Below are positions 24,957 to 31,891 of a stretch of 64,000 nucleotides of DNA, in pieces. The position numbers and the translations under genes were made by a program. The stretch is from NCBI RefSeq assembly GCF_900016645.1, contig NZ_CDGJ01000078.1. One strand, written 5' to 3'. The notes beneath the pieces were generated by a model. That model saw only the letters and a program-made list of their open reading frames with translations. It did not search any database and was not told the origin of the DNA. Source of the stretch: Acididesulfobacillus acetoxydans. Its GTDB lineage: Bacteria > Bacillota > Desulfitobacteriia > Desulfitobacteriales > Desulfitobacteriaceae. How positions within the stretch are numbered: the first letter of the stretch is position 1; the number at the start of each line of letters is the position of its first letter.

Positions 24957-25084
24957 AACAAAAAAAGCGGATAAGCTAAGATGAGAGCGCGGCCAAGGCG
25001 GAGCCCAAGTCAATCGGCTCTATCAGGCCGGCGTTAAAGGGTACGTGCACTGGGGCGACCATGATATTAGGGGGAATATGGCAA

Positions 25085-25642
25085 ATGATTTCTTCAAATG
25101 ATTTTAAGACGGGTGTGACGATCGAAGTAGACGGGGACGTTTACACAATTGTTGAGTTTCAACACGTGAAGCCGGGCAAAGGTGCGGCTTTTGTCCGGAC
25201 AAAGCTCAAAAACGTACGAACCGGCGGAGTGGTGGAACGCAAATTCAATGCCGGTGAAAAAGTTCCGAGGGCCCACGTGGAACGGAGGGAAATGCAGTAC
25301 CTCTATAAAGACGGCGAACATTACGTGGTGATGGACAATGAAAACTATGAGCAGATGTCTCTCACAGCGGATCAAATAGGGGACCAGGTCAAATGGCTCA
25401 AAGAGAACATGAATTTAGGGGTGCTCTTTTTCGGCAGCGATGTGATCGGAGTCGACATTCCCAACAGCGTTCAGCTGGCGGTGGTTGCGACTGAACCGGG
25501 TGTTAAAGGGGACACGGCAACCGGCGGCACCAAGCCGGCGACGCTGGAGACCGGGGCCATCGTGCAGGTACCTTTTTTTGTTAATGAAGGGGACGTGCTG
25601 ATCATTGATACGCGTACCGGCAGCTATGTGCAGCGAGCCTAG
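25085..25642 (+). CDS. efp: Translation elongation factor P
   Basis: A 185-residue protein with the three beta-barrel domains of EF-P, which relieves ribosome stalling at polyproline. The tip loop reads HVKPGKGAAFVRTKLKN with Lys32 at the usual modified position; domain 3 ends with VLIIDTRTGSYVQRA. ATG 25085 has AGGGGGAA eight bases upstream; the in-frame ATG at 25061 has no ribosome site. A lysine at the tip, not arginine, excludes the EarP type. Confidence 0.95.
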   Translation: MISSNDFKTGVTIEVDGDVYTIVEFQHVKPGKGAAFVRTKLKNVRTGGVVERKFNAGEKVPRAHVERREMQYLYKDGEHYVVMDNENYEQMSLTADQIGDQVKWLKENMNLGVLFFGSDVIGVDIPNSVQLAVVATEPGVKGDTATGGTKPATLETGAIVQVPFFVNEGDVLIIDTRTGSYVQRA

Positions 25643-25724
25643 CTTCCCAAAGGCGGAGAAGGGTCAAAGAGATAAGGACGGATCGGGTGAAGCCGGCAAG
25701 GATCTTTCAGGTTGGGCATCTCGC

Positions 25725-25746
25725 AAGAGCGGGGTGCTCTTTTTGG
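25725..25746 (+). terminator. Terminator after efp
   Basis: AAGAGC, five-base loop, GCTCTT, followed by TTTGGTTTT. It is 80 bases after the efp stop and separates it from the sporulation operon. Confidence 0.6.
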
Positions 25747-25813
25747 TTTTGCGGGATAAGAAAACTTGCGCCAGCTACCTTCGCTAAAGCTGGGCAGAAG
25801 CCGGGTTTTCTTA

Positions 25814-25842
25814 GTCTAAAAACAGCGGCGCGGACATACCTT
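25814..25842 (+). promoter_or_regulatory. Candidate sigma-E promoter of spoIIIA
   Basis: CATACCTT (25835-25842) differs from the sigma-E -10 consensus CATACANT at one defined base. Fourteen bases upstream is GTCTAAA, a poor -35. It is 20 bases before spoIIIAA, an operon known to be sigma-E dependent in Bacillus. Confidence 0.4.
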
Positions 25843-25862
25843 CTATCAAGGAGGGACAGAAC

Positions 25863-26921
25863 GTGCCGCTTCACTATGTTAACTCTCGCAAACCGGCCCT
25901 GCCCGTTCCTGTCCGGGCCGGGGAAGATGGAGAAGCGAAGGTGGGCTGGGACGAGTTTCTGGGCTGGTTTGGCCGGCGTCTGGGACGGATTTTGGCCCAG
26001 ACGGAGATAGTCCCCGGTCGGGTGGAGGAAATTCGCTTGCGGGTTAACCAGCCGCTCTTGCTCCGCTTGGCCGGCGAGGACGTTTTTTTGGACCGAACCG
26101 GACAGCCCGCCCCGGCCGAAGAGGCTTACAGGGTGGAACTGCCGGACCTGGCCGAAACCATGGATCGCCTGACCCAAAGCTCGCTCTATGCCGCCGCGGA
26201 AAATCTGCGCCAGGGCTTTCTCACACTGCCGGGAGGGCACCGGGTGGGGATCACGGGAGAGGCCATTATGAAGCAAGGAAGCTTACAGACGATTAAACAC
26301 ATCACGGGGTTGAACTTCCGCCTAGCCCAGGATATCCGGGCGTTGGGGCTGGACCTTCTGCCGCATCTCATCTCCTCGGAAAGGCGGCTTTACCATACGC
26401 TCATCCTTTCCGCACCCAGAGCGGGAAAAACGACCCTGCTCAGAGCATTAATCCGTTGGTTGAGCAACGGGGTGCCGGAGTTGGGCCTTCCCGGACAGGC
26501 GGTGGGCGTTGTCGATGAGCGCGGGGAATTGGCCGGACTGTGGCAGGGAGTACCGGCGTATGATTTGGGCTGCCGTACAGACGTTCTGGATTCCTGCCCG
26601 AAAGCGCTGGGTATGGGGATGCTGATCCGGTCCATGGGGCCCGAGGTGGTGGCCGTCGATGAAGTGGGACACGCGGAGGATGTTGCGGCTATAGCGGAGG
26701 CCCTGCGCAGCGGTGTCAGCATACTCAGCACGGCTCACGCCGGCTCCCTGGAAGAAGCGCGCTGCCGCCCTATCTTAAGGGATTTGCTGGCCGGTGGGAT
26801 TTTTGAGCGGGCGGTTCTTCTCAGCAGGCGGCGAGGCCCCGGAACGGTGGAAAGCGTTTTGGATCTTGCCCGGGGGCAGGAAGTAAGGCCTTGGGCTCGG
26901 GTTGCCAATCGGAAGATGTAA
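25863..26921 (+). CDS. spoIIIAA: Stage III sporulation protein AA (secretion-type ATPase)
   Basis: A 352-residue ATPase of the SpoIIIA-SpoIIQ feeding-tube complex between mother cell and forespore, related to type II/III secretion motor ATPases. Walker A is SAPRAGKTTLLRAL, Walker B lies in GPEVVAVDEVGH, and the N-terminal EEIRLRVNQPLLLRL and GFLTLPGGHRVGITGE stretches are diagnostic for SpoIIIAA. GTG 25863 is six bases after AAGGAGGG. It is the first gene of a seven-gene operon. Confidence 0.95.
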   Translation: MPLHYVNSRKPALPVPVRAGEDGEAKVGWDEFLGWFGRRLGRILAQTEIVPGRVEEIRLRVNQPLLLRLAGEDVFLDRTGQPAPAEEAYRVELPDLAETMDRLTQSSLYAAAENLRQGFLTLPGGHRVGITGEAIMKQGSLQTIKHITGLNFRLAQDIRALGLDLLPHLISSERRLYHTLILSAPRAGKTTLLRALIRWLSNGVPELGLPGQAVGVVDERGELAGLWQGVPAYDLGCRTDVLDSCPKALGMGMLIRSMGPEVVAVDEVGHAEDVAAIAEALRSGVSILSTAHAGSLEEARCRPILRDLLAGGIFERAVLLSRRRGPGTVESVLDLARGQEVRPWARVANRKM

Positions 26922-26953
26922 AATTCAGCGATGACAATGAGGTGGGAAATACA

Positions 26954-27463
26954 ATGCTTATTCTGGGAGCGATGGGACTCATCGCGGCGTTCGGAGGAAT
27001 CGGGCTTTGGCTGGCGGCCAGAGTCAGGCGCCGCCCCGAGGAAATCCGCGTTTTGCTGACCGCTTTGGCCCTGCTGGATACGGACATATACTGGGGCGCC
27101 ACCCCTTTGCCGGAGGCGTTTTCCGGTATCGCCGACAGGGTGGAGGACCCTTGGCGGAATTTTTTCACTGAGGTTAAAGAACGGATTGAAAGGGGCGAGG
27201 CGGCTTGGCCCGCCTGGAAAGAAACGATTGCCCGGCTGACCGGCGCTTTTGCGCTCAAACCCGAAGACTGGCTGATCGTCCTCGATATCGGAAAAGGTTT
27301 GGGGCGCTCCGACCAACAGGAACAGCATAAACAACTGGAACTGGCCCAGAAACAATTGACTTTGCTGCGGGAACAAGCAGTCGTTTGGGCCGAGAAACAA
27401 GCGAAGATGTGGGCCTATTTGGGTTTTCTCGTAGGGTGTGCCGGCGCGATTTTCCTCATCTGA
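26954..27463 (+). CDS. spoIIIAB: Stage III sporulation protein AB
   Basis: A 169-residue protein with an N-terminal membrane segment (MLILGAMGLIAAFGGIGLWL), a helical soluble domain beginning RRRPEEIRVLLTALALLDT, and a C-terminal hydrophobic segment. It resembles GspF-like secretion platform proteins and acts with SpoIIIAA. ATG 26954 follows GAGGTGGG by eight bases. Confidence 0.92.
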   Translation: MLILGAMGLIAAFGGIGLWLAARVRRRPEEIRVLLTALALLDTDIYWGATPLPEAFSGIADRVEDPWRNFFTEVKERIERGEAAWPAWKETIARLTGAFALKPEDWLIVLDIGKGLGRSDQQEQHKQLELAQKQLTLLREQAVVWAEKQAKMWAYLGFLVGCAGAIFLI

Positions 27464-27560
27464 GAGCAGACTCCGGGGATAACAGCAGACCGCCGGGCGA
27501 CTGGAACATTCTGGCTTCGGGCCTCAGGCCTCCGGCCTCTGGATTGGGAGGAGTATGAAG

Positions 27561-27758
27561 ATGGACTTAAACATGATCTTTAGAATAGCCGGAATCGGGA
27601 TATTTGTCGGTTTCCTTGTGACCCTCCTGAATGAGGCGGGAAAAAAGGAAATTGCCCAATTTGTGACTGTGGCAGGGATTATTTTAGTCCTCTTCAGTAT
27701 TCTTCAAGCAATGTCCCAACTGTTTGCCTTGGTGAAAAGCGTGTTTCAATTGTACTAG
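27561..27758 (+). CDS. spoIIIAC: Stage III sporulation protein AC
   Basis: A 65-residue protein with two membrane segments; the start MDLNMIFRIAGIGIFVGFLV and the end LFALVKSVFQLY match SpoIIIAC. I use ATG 27561, with GGGAGGAG well placed, and not the ATG at 27555 that nearly touches that site. It overlaps no neighbour and is 19 bases from spoIIIAD. Confidence 0.92.
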   Translation: MDLNMIFRIAGIGIFVGFLVTLLNEAGKKEIAQFVTVAGIILVLFSILQAMSQLFALVKSVFQLY

Positions 27759-27777
27759 TGTACGGGGAGGACTGAAG

Positions 27778-28164
27778 GTGGAAATCTGGCAAATTGTCGG
27801 GGTCGCCTTGCTTGTGACGATTATTGCCGTGGTACTGAGGAAAATTCAACCGGAGATTGCCGTCCAACTCAGCATATTGGCCGGCATAGCCATCTTTCTC
27901 CTTGTTCTCGGGAAAATCAAGGTGATCGTCGACCTGCTTCAGAATTTGGCAGACCAGGCCAACATCAGCTCCTACTACTTGATCATCGTCCTGAAAATCG
28001 TCGGCATCTCCTACTTGGCAGAATTCGGGGCTCAAATCTGCCGGGACGCGGGGGAGGGGGCCCTGGCCCTCAAAGTGGAACTTGCAGCTAAGATCGGAGT
28101 GCTCATTTTGGCGATACCCATTATCGTCGCCATTTTAGAATCTCTGGTGCGACTGCTGCCGTGA
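27778..28164 (+). CDS. spoIIIAD: Stage III sporulation protein AD
   Basis: A 128-residue protein with four hydrophobic segments and the family stretch LKIVGISYLAEFGAQICRDA. GTG 27778 follows GGGGAGGA by seven bases. It is a membrane component of the SpoIIIA channel. Confidence 0.93.
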   Translation: MEIWQIVGVALLVTIIAVVLRKIQPEIAVQLSILAGIAIFLLVLGKIKVIVDLLQNLADQANISSYYLIIVLKIVGISYLAEFGAQICRDAGEGALALKVELAAKIGVLILAIPIIVAILESLVRLLP

Positions 28165-28175
28165 GGTGATGCTCT

Positions 28176-29513
28176 TTGAAAGTCAGACTGGGCGTAATCT
28201 TCTTCTTTTTTTTCCTGATGCTGGGGACAACTCCCCGTTCCCTGCTGGCCGCGGAGAAGGGGCCGAGTACACTCCCGTCCGGTTGGGTTCAAAACTCAGG
28301 CGTGAACATTTCGGGTCAAGACCCGGGTCAAAGTGCGGGTCAAAACTGGGTTCAAAGCTCGGGTCAAGGCCAGGTTCAAACTCCCGACGCGAGTGCGGGC
28401 CAAAGTATGAGCCAAAGCACAGGTCAAAGTCCGACTCCGAGTGCGGATCTCTCGCAGCAGGTCGATTTAAGCAAAATGCAGGGTTTCCTGCAGGGGATTG
28501 ACCAAGAGGCTCAGGCCTCTTTGCCCGGATTCTCCCTGACCGGACTATTGGAAGGGCTTAAGCAAGGGAAACTGGACCTTAAGCCGCAGGACATCATGCG
28601 CAGCCTGTTGGCTTTCCTCACCGGTGAAGTTCTGAAAACCGCCCCCTTAATCGGGAAATTCTTGGTCCTCGCAGTCTTGTTGGCGGTTCTGCAGCAGCTG
28701 CAGGAGGCCTTTGACGGTTCGGTGGGCAAATTGTCCCGCTTCCTATCCTACCTGGTTCTTTTAAGTTTGGCCATGGCCGCTTTCCAAAGTGTGCTGGAAA
28801 CCGCCCGCGGGGCCATTGACCAAATGGTCGGGCTGATGCAGGCCCTCTTTCCGGCCATGCTGACTTTGCTCCTGGCTATGGGGAACTTTGCCACGGCGGC
28901 GCTTTTCCGGCCTATGGTGATGGCCAGCCTGACGTTTCTGGCCACTCTATTCAAGAACATCGTTCTGCCCTTGTTCTTTCTGGCAGCCGTGCTGCGCTTG
29001 TTTAATCAGATATCGGAGCAGTTTAAACTGAATAAACTGGCCGGACTGATTGAATTCGGAGGCAAAGTCAGTTTGGGGTTGGTTATGACCTTGTTTGTCG
29101 CCCTGATGACTCTTCAGGGCGTGACGGGAGGGGTAGCGGACGGTGTGACCCTGCGTACCGCCAAGTACTCGGTGGACCTCATTCCGGTGGTGGGTAAGTT
29201 CTTCAAGGATTCGGTGGAATTGGTTGTGACTTCGGGACTGCTGCTTAGGAACGCCTTGGGCGTGGTGGCCTTCATCGCCCTGTTGATCATCTGCCTCGGC
29301 CCTTTGGTCAAAATCCTGGCCATGATGTTTGTCTTTCGCCTTTCGGCTGCCCTGATCGAACCCTTGGGAGAGCAATCCCTGGCCAACGCTTTACAGGATA
29401 TGGCCAAGAGCCTGACTTACATCTTTGCGGCGCTGGCCTCAGTGGGCGTAATGTTTTTTATCGCCATCGTTGTGGTCGTGAGTTCAGGCAACCTGGCCTT
29501 GATGCTGCACTGA
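28176..29513 (+). CDS. spoIIIAE: Stage III sporulation protein AE, with Gly/Gln/Ser linker
   Basis: A 445-residue polytopic protein. A signal-like N-terminus (MKVRLGVIFFFFFLMLGTTP) is followed by an unusual stretch of about 65 residues made of GQS/GQ repeats (for example GQDPGQSAGQNWVQSSGQ), then LSQQVDLSKMQGFLQGID and the family's membrane domain with about seven segments. The Bacillus protein is about 400 residues, so the linker accounts for the extra length. TTG 28176 has GAGGTGA seven bases upstream. The DNA of the linker is itself a degenerate repeat of AGGTCAAAG-like units. Confidence 0.93.
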   Translation: MKVRLGVIFFFFFLMLGTTPRSLLAAEKGPSTLPSGWVQNSGVNISGQDPGQSAGQNWVQSSGQGQVQTPDASAGQSMSQSTGQSPTPSADLSQQVDLSKMQGFLQGIDQEAQASLPGFSLTGLLEGLKQGKLDLKPQDIMRSLLAFLTGEVLKTAPLIGKFLVLAVLLAVLQQLQEAFDGSVGKLSRFLSYLVLLSLAMAAFQSVLETARGAIDQMVGLMQALFPAMLTLLLAMGNFATAALFRPMVMASLTFLATLFKNIVLPLFFLAAVLRLFNQISEQFKLNKLAGLIEFGGKVSLGLVMTLFVALMTLQGVTGGVADGVTLRTAKYSVDLIPVVGKFFKDSVELVVTSGLLLRNALGVVAFIALLIICLGPLVKILAMMFVFRLSAALIEPLGEQSLANALQDMAKSLTYIFAALASVGVMFFIAIVVVVSSGNLALMLH

Positions 29514-29537
29514 CCGCAGGCTCCGGGGAGGGAAAAA

Positions 29538-30143
29538 TTGAAGATGCAGGCCCTGCAAACTTTAATAAGAAATCTGGCCATTATCCTTCTTCTTGCGACA
29601 TTTCTGGAGATGCTCCTGCCCAATAAAGCAATGCGAGGGTATGTCCGGCTGGTCATGGGCCTGTTTGTTATTTCTGCCATACTCAACCCGCTGGCAGATT
29701 TTCTGCACTTGCCTTTGGCCCTGAACATACCCGCCTGGACGGCCGCATCTCCCCAGGATGTTCCGGTCTTGGCGGCCGAAGGACAGGGAAATAAACTTGG
29801 GCGCGATGCCGTGCTGGCTCAGTATCGCCAAATTCTCCAACACCAAATCGAGGCGCTGGCTCTCGGCGTCAAGGGGGTGGACAAAGCAAATGTGACCATT
29901 GATTTTGCCAATGACGGGGGAGGACTTATAGAGCAGCCGCCCCTGGCCAAAGTGAGTATCACGTTATTTACCGCCACTACGAACATCCGGCCGATTCGCC
30001 CTATCGTCATCGACGGCAGCAGGCCGGCGCCGCCTCACGCCCCGGCGGGGAATCCGCTGGTCCAAGAGGTCCAAAACAGGGTGTCGACTTTGATGGAAAT
30101 AGACCCGGCTAAAGTGGATGTCGAAATAGCCGGACCAAACTGA
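29538..30143 (+). CDS. spoIIIAF: Stage III sporulation protein AF
   Basis: A 201-residue protein with two N-terminal membrane segments (RNLAIILLLATFLEMLLPN and YVRLVMGLFVISAILNPL) and a soluble ring-building-motif domain facing the intermembrane space. TTG 29538 lies five bases after GGGGAGGG; ATG 29544 is the alternative. Confidence 0.92.
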   Translation: MKMQALQTLIRNLAIILLLATFLEMLLPNKAMRGYVRLVMGLFVISAILNPLADFLHLPLALNIPAWTAASPQDVPVLAAEGQGNKLGRDAVLAQYRQILQHQIEALALGVKGVDKANVTIDFANDGGGLIEQPPLAKVSITLFTATTNIRPIRPIVIDGSRPAPPHAPAGNPLVQEVQNRVSTLMEIDPAKVDVEIAGPN

Positions 30144-30251
30144 GAGAACTGAGAAACTGGGTCGACACGGTGGAGGGATAAGGGAAACCGTGCCAAATAC
30201 CGTGAGGAGGGGGACAAATGAGGACAAGTTGTTACAAAGGAGGAAGAATTT

Positions 30252-31061
30252 ATGTTTGAGAAACCTGAGCGACGCTTGAGCCTGCAAGAATTGGGTTTGA
30301 AAAATAAGGACAGTTACGGTCGCAAGGAGAAGCGGGAGTTCGGGAGGGCGGGAACGAACCGTAAGAGACTGGGCCGTGAGGAGGCGAACCGGGAGGGAAT
30401 GAGTCGTGGGGGAAAAAATCATGAGGGAATGAACCGGGCAGGAATGAACACGAACCGGGAAGGGAAGGCGAAGAGTGGGGGGAGCGGTTGGTTTGAGTCT
30501 TTCTTACACAACGACAATCTTCTCAAACTCATGGTGGCCGGGATAGTGGTTTCCGTCGGGCTGATCTTTTGGGGTAAAGGGGGCGGGCCGGACACGCCGG
30601 TTTTCAAACCTGTGGCTCAAACGCTGCCCGCCGCTAAGGATAATAACGCCGGCGGCACTCAGATCGGCGCCCTGGAGCAGGCTTTGGAAAACAGGCTGGC
30701 CGATAACCTGAGCCAAATCAGCGGGGTGGGGCAAGTTAAAGTGATGGTGACACTGGGGACGGGACTAAAAAGCGATTACGGCCAAAACGCCAGCGTGACA
30801 AAAAGCACGACAGAAGAGACGGATAAGACCGGCGGCACCCGCAAGTCCACGCAAACGACGGAAACGGATAACCTGGTTCTCCCCAACGGCTCAACTCAAC
30901 CTGTCATAATTATGCAGGAGAGCCCGAATATCGAAGGCGTGCTGGTGGTGGCGGAAGGAGCCAAAGATCCCGCCGTCCAGGAAGAAATACACACTACGGT
31001 CTGTACGCTTCTGCATATCCCGGCTGCCAAAGTGGTCGTCGAAGCTATGGGTGGTTTCTGA
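30252..31061 (+). CDS. spoIIIAG: Stage III sporulation protein AG
   Basis: A 269-residue protein forming the large ring of the mother-cell side of the feeding tube. The first 75 residues are a very basic, repeat-rich stretch (NREGMSR, NHEGMNR, NTNREG), then one membrane segment (LMVAGIVVSVGLIFWGKG) and the ring-building domain with LSQISGVGQVKVMVTLGTG. It ends AKVVVEAMGGF. ATG 30252 follows AAAGGAGG. The last 36 bases, including the stop, are repeated in tandem behind the gene. No spoIIIAH follows, which is unusual because Bacillus has it next. Confidence 0.92.
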   Translation: MFEKPERRLSLQELGLKNKDSYGRKEKREFGRAGTNRKRLGREEANREGMSRGGKNHEGMNRAGMNTNREGKAKSGGSGWFESFLHNDNLLKLMVAGIVVSVGLIFWGKGGGPDTPVFKPVAQTLPAAKDNNAGGTQIGALEQALENRLADNLSQISGVGQVKVMVTLGTGLKSDYGQNASVTKSTTEETDKTGGTRKSTQTTETDNLVLPNGSTQPVIIMQESPNIEGVLVVAEGAKDPAVQEEIHTTVCTLLHIPAAKVVVEAMGGF

Positions 31062-31277
31062 TCCAAAGTGGTCGTCGAAGCTATGGGTGGTTTCTGATCC
31101 AAAGCGGTTGTCGAAGCCATGGGTGGTTTCTGGTCCAAAGTGGTCGTCGAAGCCATGGGCGGTTTCTGATCCAAAGTGGTCGTCGAAGCCACGGGTGGTT
31201 TCTGATCCAAAGCGGTTGTCGAAGCCACGGGTGGTTTCTGATCCAAAATAGCGGTCGAAGCTATGGACTGTTTCTGA
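31026..31277 (+). repeat. 36-bp tandem repeats made from the 3' end of spoIIIAG
   Basis: Seven consecutive 36-base units begin with the last 12 codons of spoIIIAG (31026-31061). Units start at 31026, 31062, 31098, 31134, 31170, 31206 and 31242; the last is degenerate. Each repeats the codons for SKVVVEAMGGF plus TGA, except unit 3 (TGG) and substitutions GCG/GTT and ACG in units 3, 5 and 6. There are no spacers. The following 110 bases to the next gene hold no recognised element. Confidence 0.97.
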
Positions 31278-31389
31278 TTTTAAGAATTTGCGGGCAGCGG
31301 CAGGAAATCGTAACTAAAGCACGAATCAATCAAAGGAGTACACCCCGCAGGACGGAATCAGGCCCGGTCGGAGGAGAGAGATACCCGAG

Positions 31390-31755
31390 ATGAACAGAGT
31401 TCTGGTGGCGGACGATGCTAGCTTTATGAGGCTGATGATCCGGCAGATTCTCGTCCGCCGGGGCGGCTTTGAGATCGTGGAAGCGGGAAACGGGCTGACA
31501 GCCATTGAACTGTACAAGAAGGCAAGGCCGGACTTGGTCATCCTGGATATCACCATGCCGGAAGCGGACGGCTTTCAGGTCCTCAGTGAAATCTTGACTT
31601 TCGATGCTTCGGCATGCGTGATCATGTGCAGTGCCCTGGCTCAGGGGGTGATCCTGAAGGAAGCGATGCGCCGGGGCGCCTCGGATTTCATCGTTAAGCC
31701 TTTTTGTCCCGACGATTTGCTGCAAGTTGTTTGCAAATATCTGACCTGCCCTTGA
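31390..31755 (+). CDS. CheY-like single-domain response regulator
   Basis: A 121-residue receiver domain with no output domain. The acidic pocket is VLVADDASFMR (Asp8-Asp9), the phosphorylated residue is Asp53 in LVILDITMP, and the conserved Thr/Ser and Lys are in IMCSALAQ and FIVKPF. It may relay phosphate in the sporulation phosphorelay (Spo0F-like) or act in chemotaxis; the sequence cannot decide. ATG 31390 has GGAGGAG 13 bases upstream. It lies between the sporulation operon and the carboxylase operon. Confidence 0.85.
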   Translation: MNRVLVADDASFMRLMIRQILVRRGGFEIVEAGNGLTAIELYKKARPDLVILDITMPEADGFQVLSEILTFDASACVIMCSALAQGVILKEAMRRGASDFIVKPFCPDDLLQVVCKYLTCP

Positions 31756-31783
31756 CAAATACTGTATACTTAAGGCGCTTGTG

Positions 31784-31813
31784 TTGCAAAGCTGAGCTGC
31801 GACCCCATATAAT
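31784..31813 (+). promoter_or_regulatory. Sigma-A promoter of the carboxylase operon
   Basis: TTGCAA (31784-31789), an 18-base spacer, TATAAT (31808-31813). A second TTGACA at 31752 lies upstream but has no -10 at the right distance. Confidence 0.6.
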
Positions 31814-31830
31814 AGACCATGGATCCTGCG

Positions 31831-31856
31831 ATAGGTGAAAATCTTCACCTATTTTT
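31831..31856 (+). terminator. Terminator-like hairpin with T-tract
   Basis: ATAGGTGAA, loop AATC, TTCACCTAT, then TTTTC. It is 75 bases after the response-regulator stop but also just downstream of the promoter at 31784, so it may end the upstream transcript or damp the downstream one. Confidence 0.6.
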
Positions 31857-31891
31857 CTGATAGGAGAAAGGGTCTGAGAGGAGTTGCAGCG

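Noticed and set aside
31026..31277. CRISPR-like array of 36-bp repeats
   Set aside because: The units abut one another with no spacers and derive from the spoIIIAG coding end.
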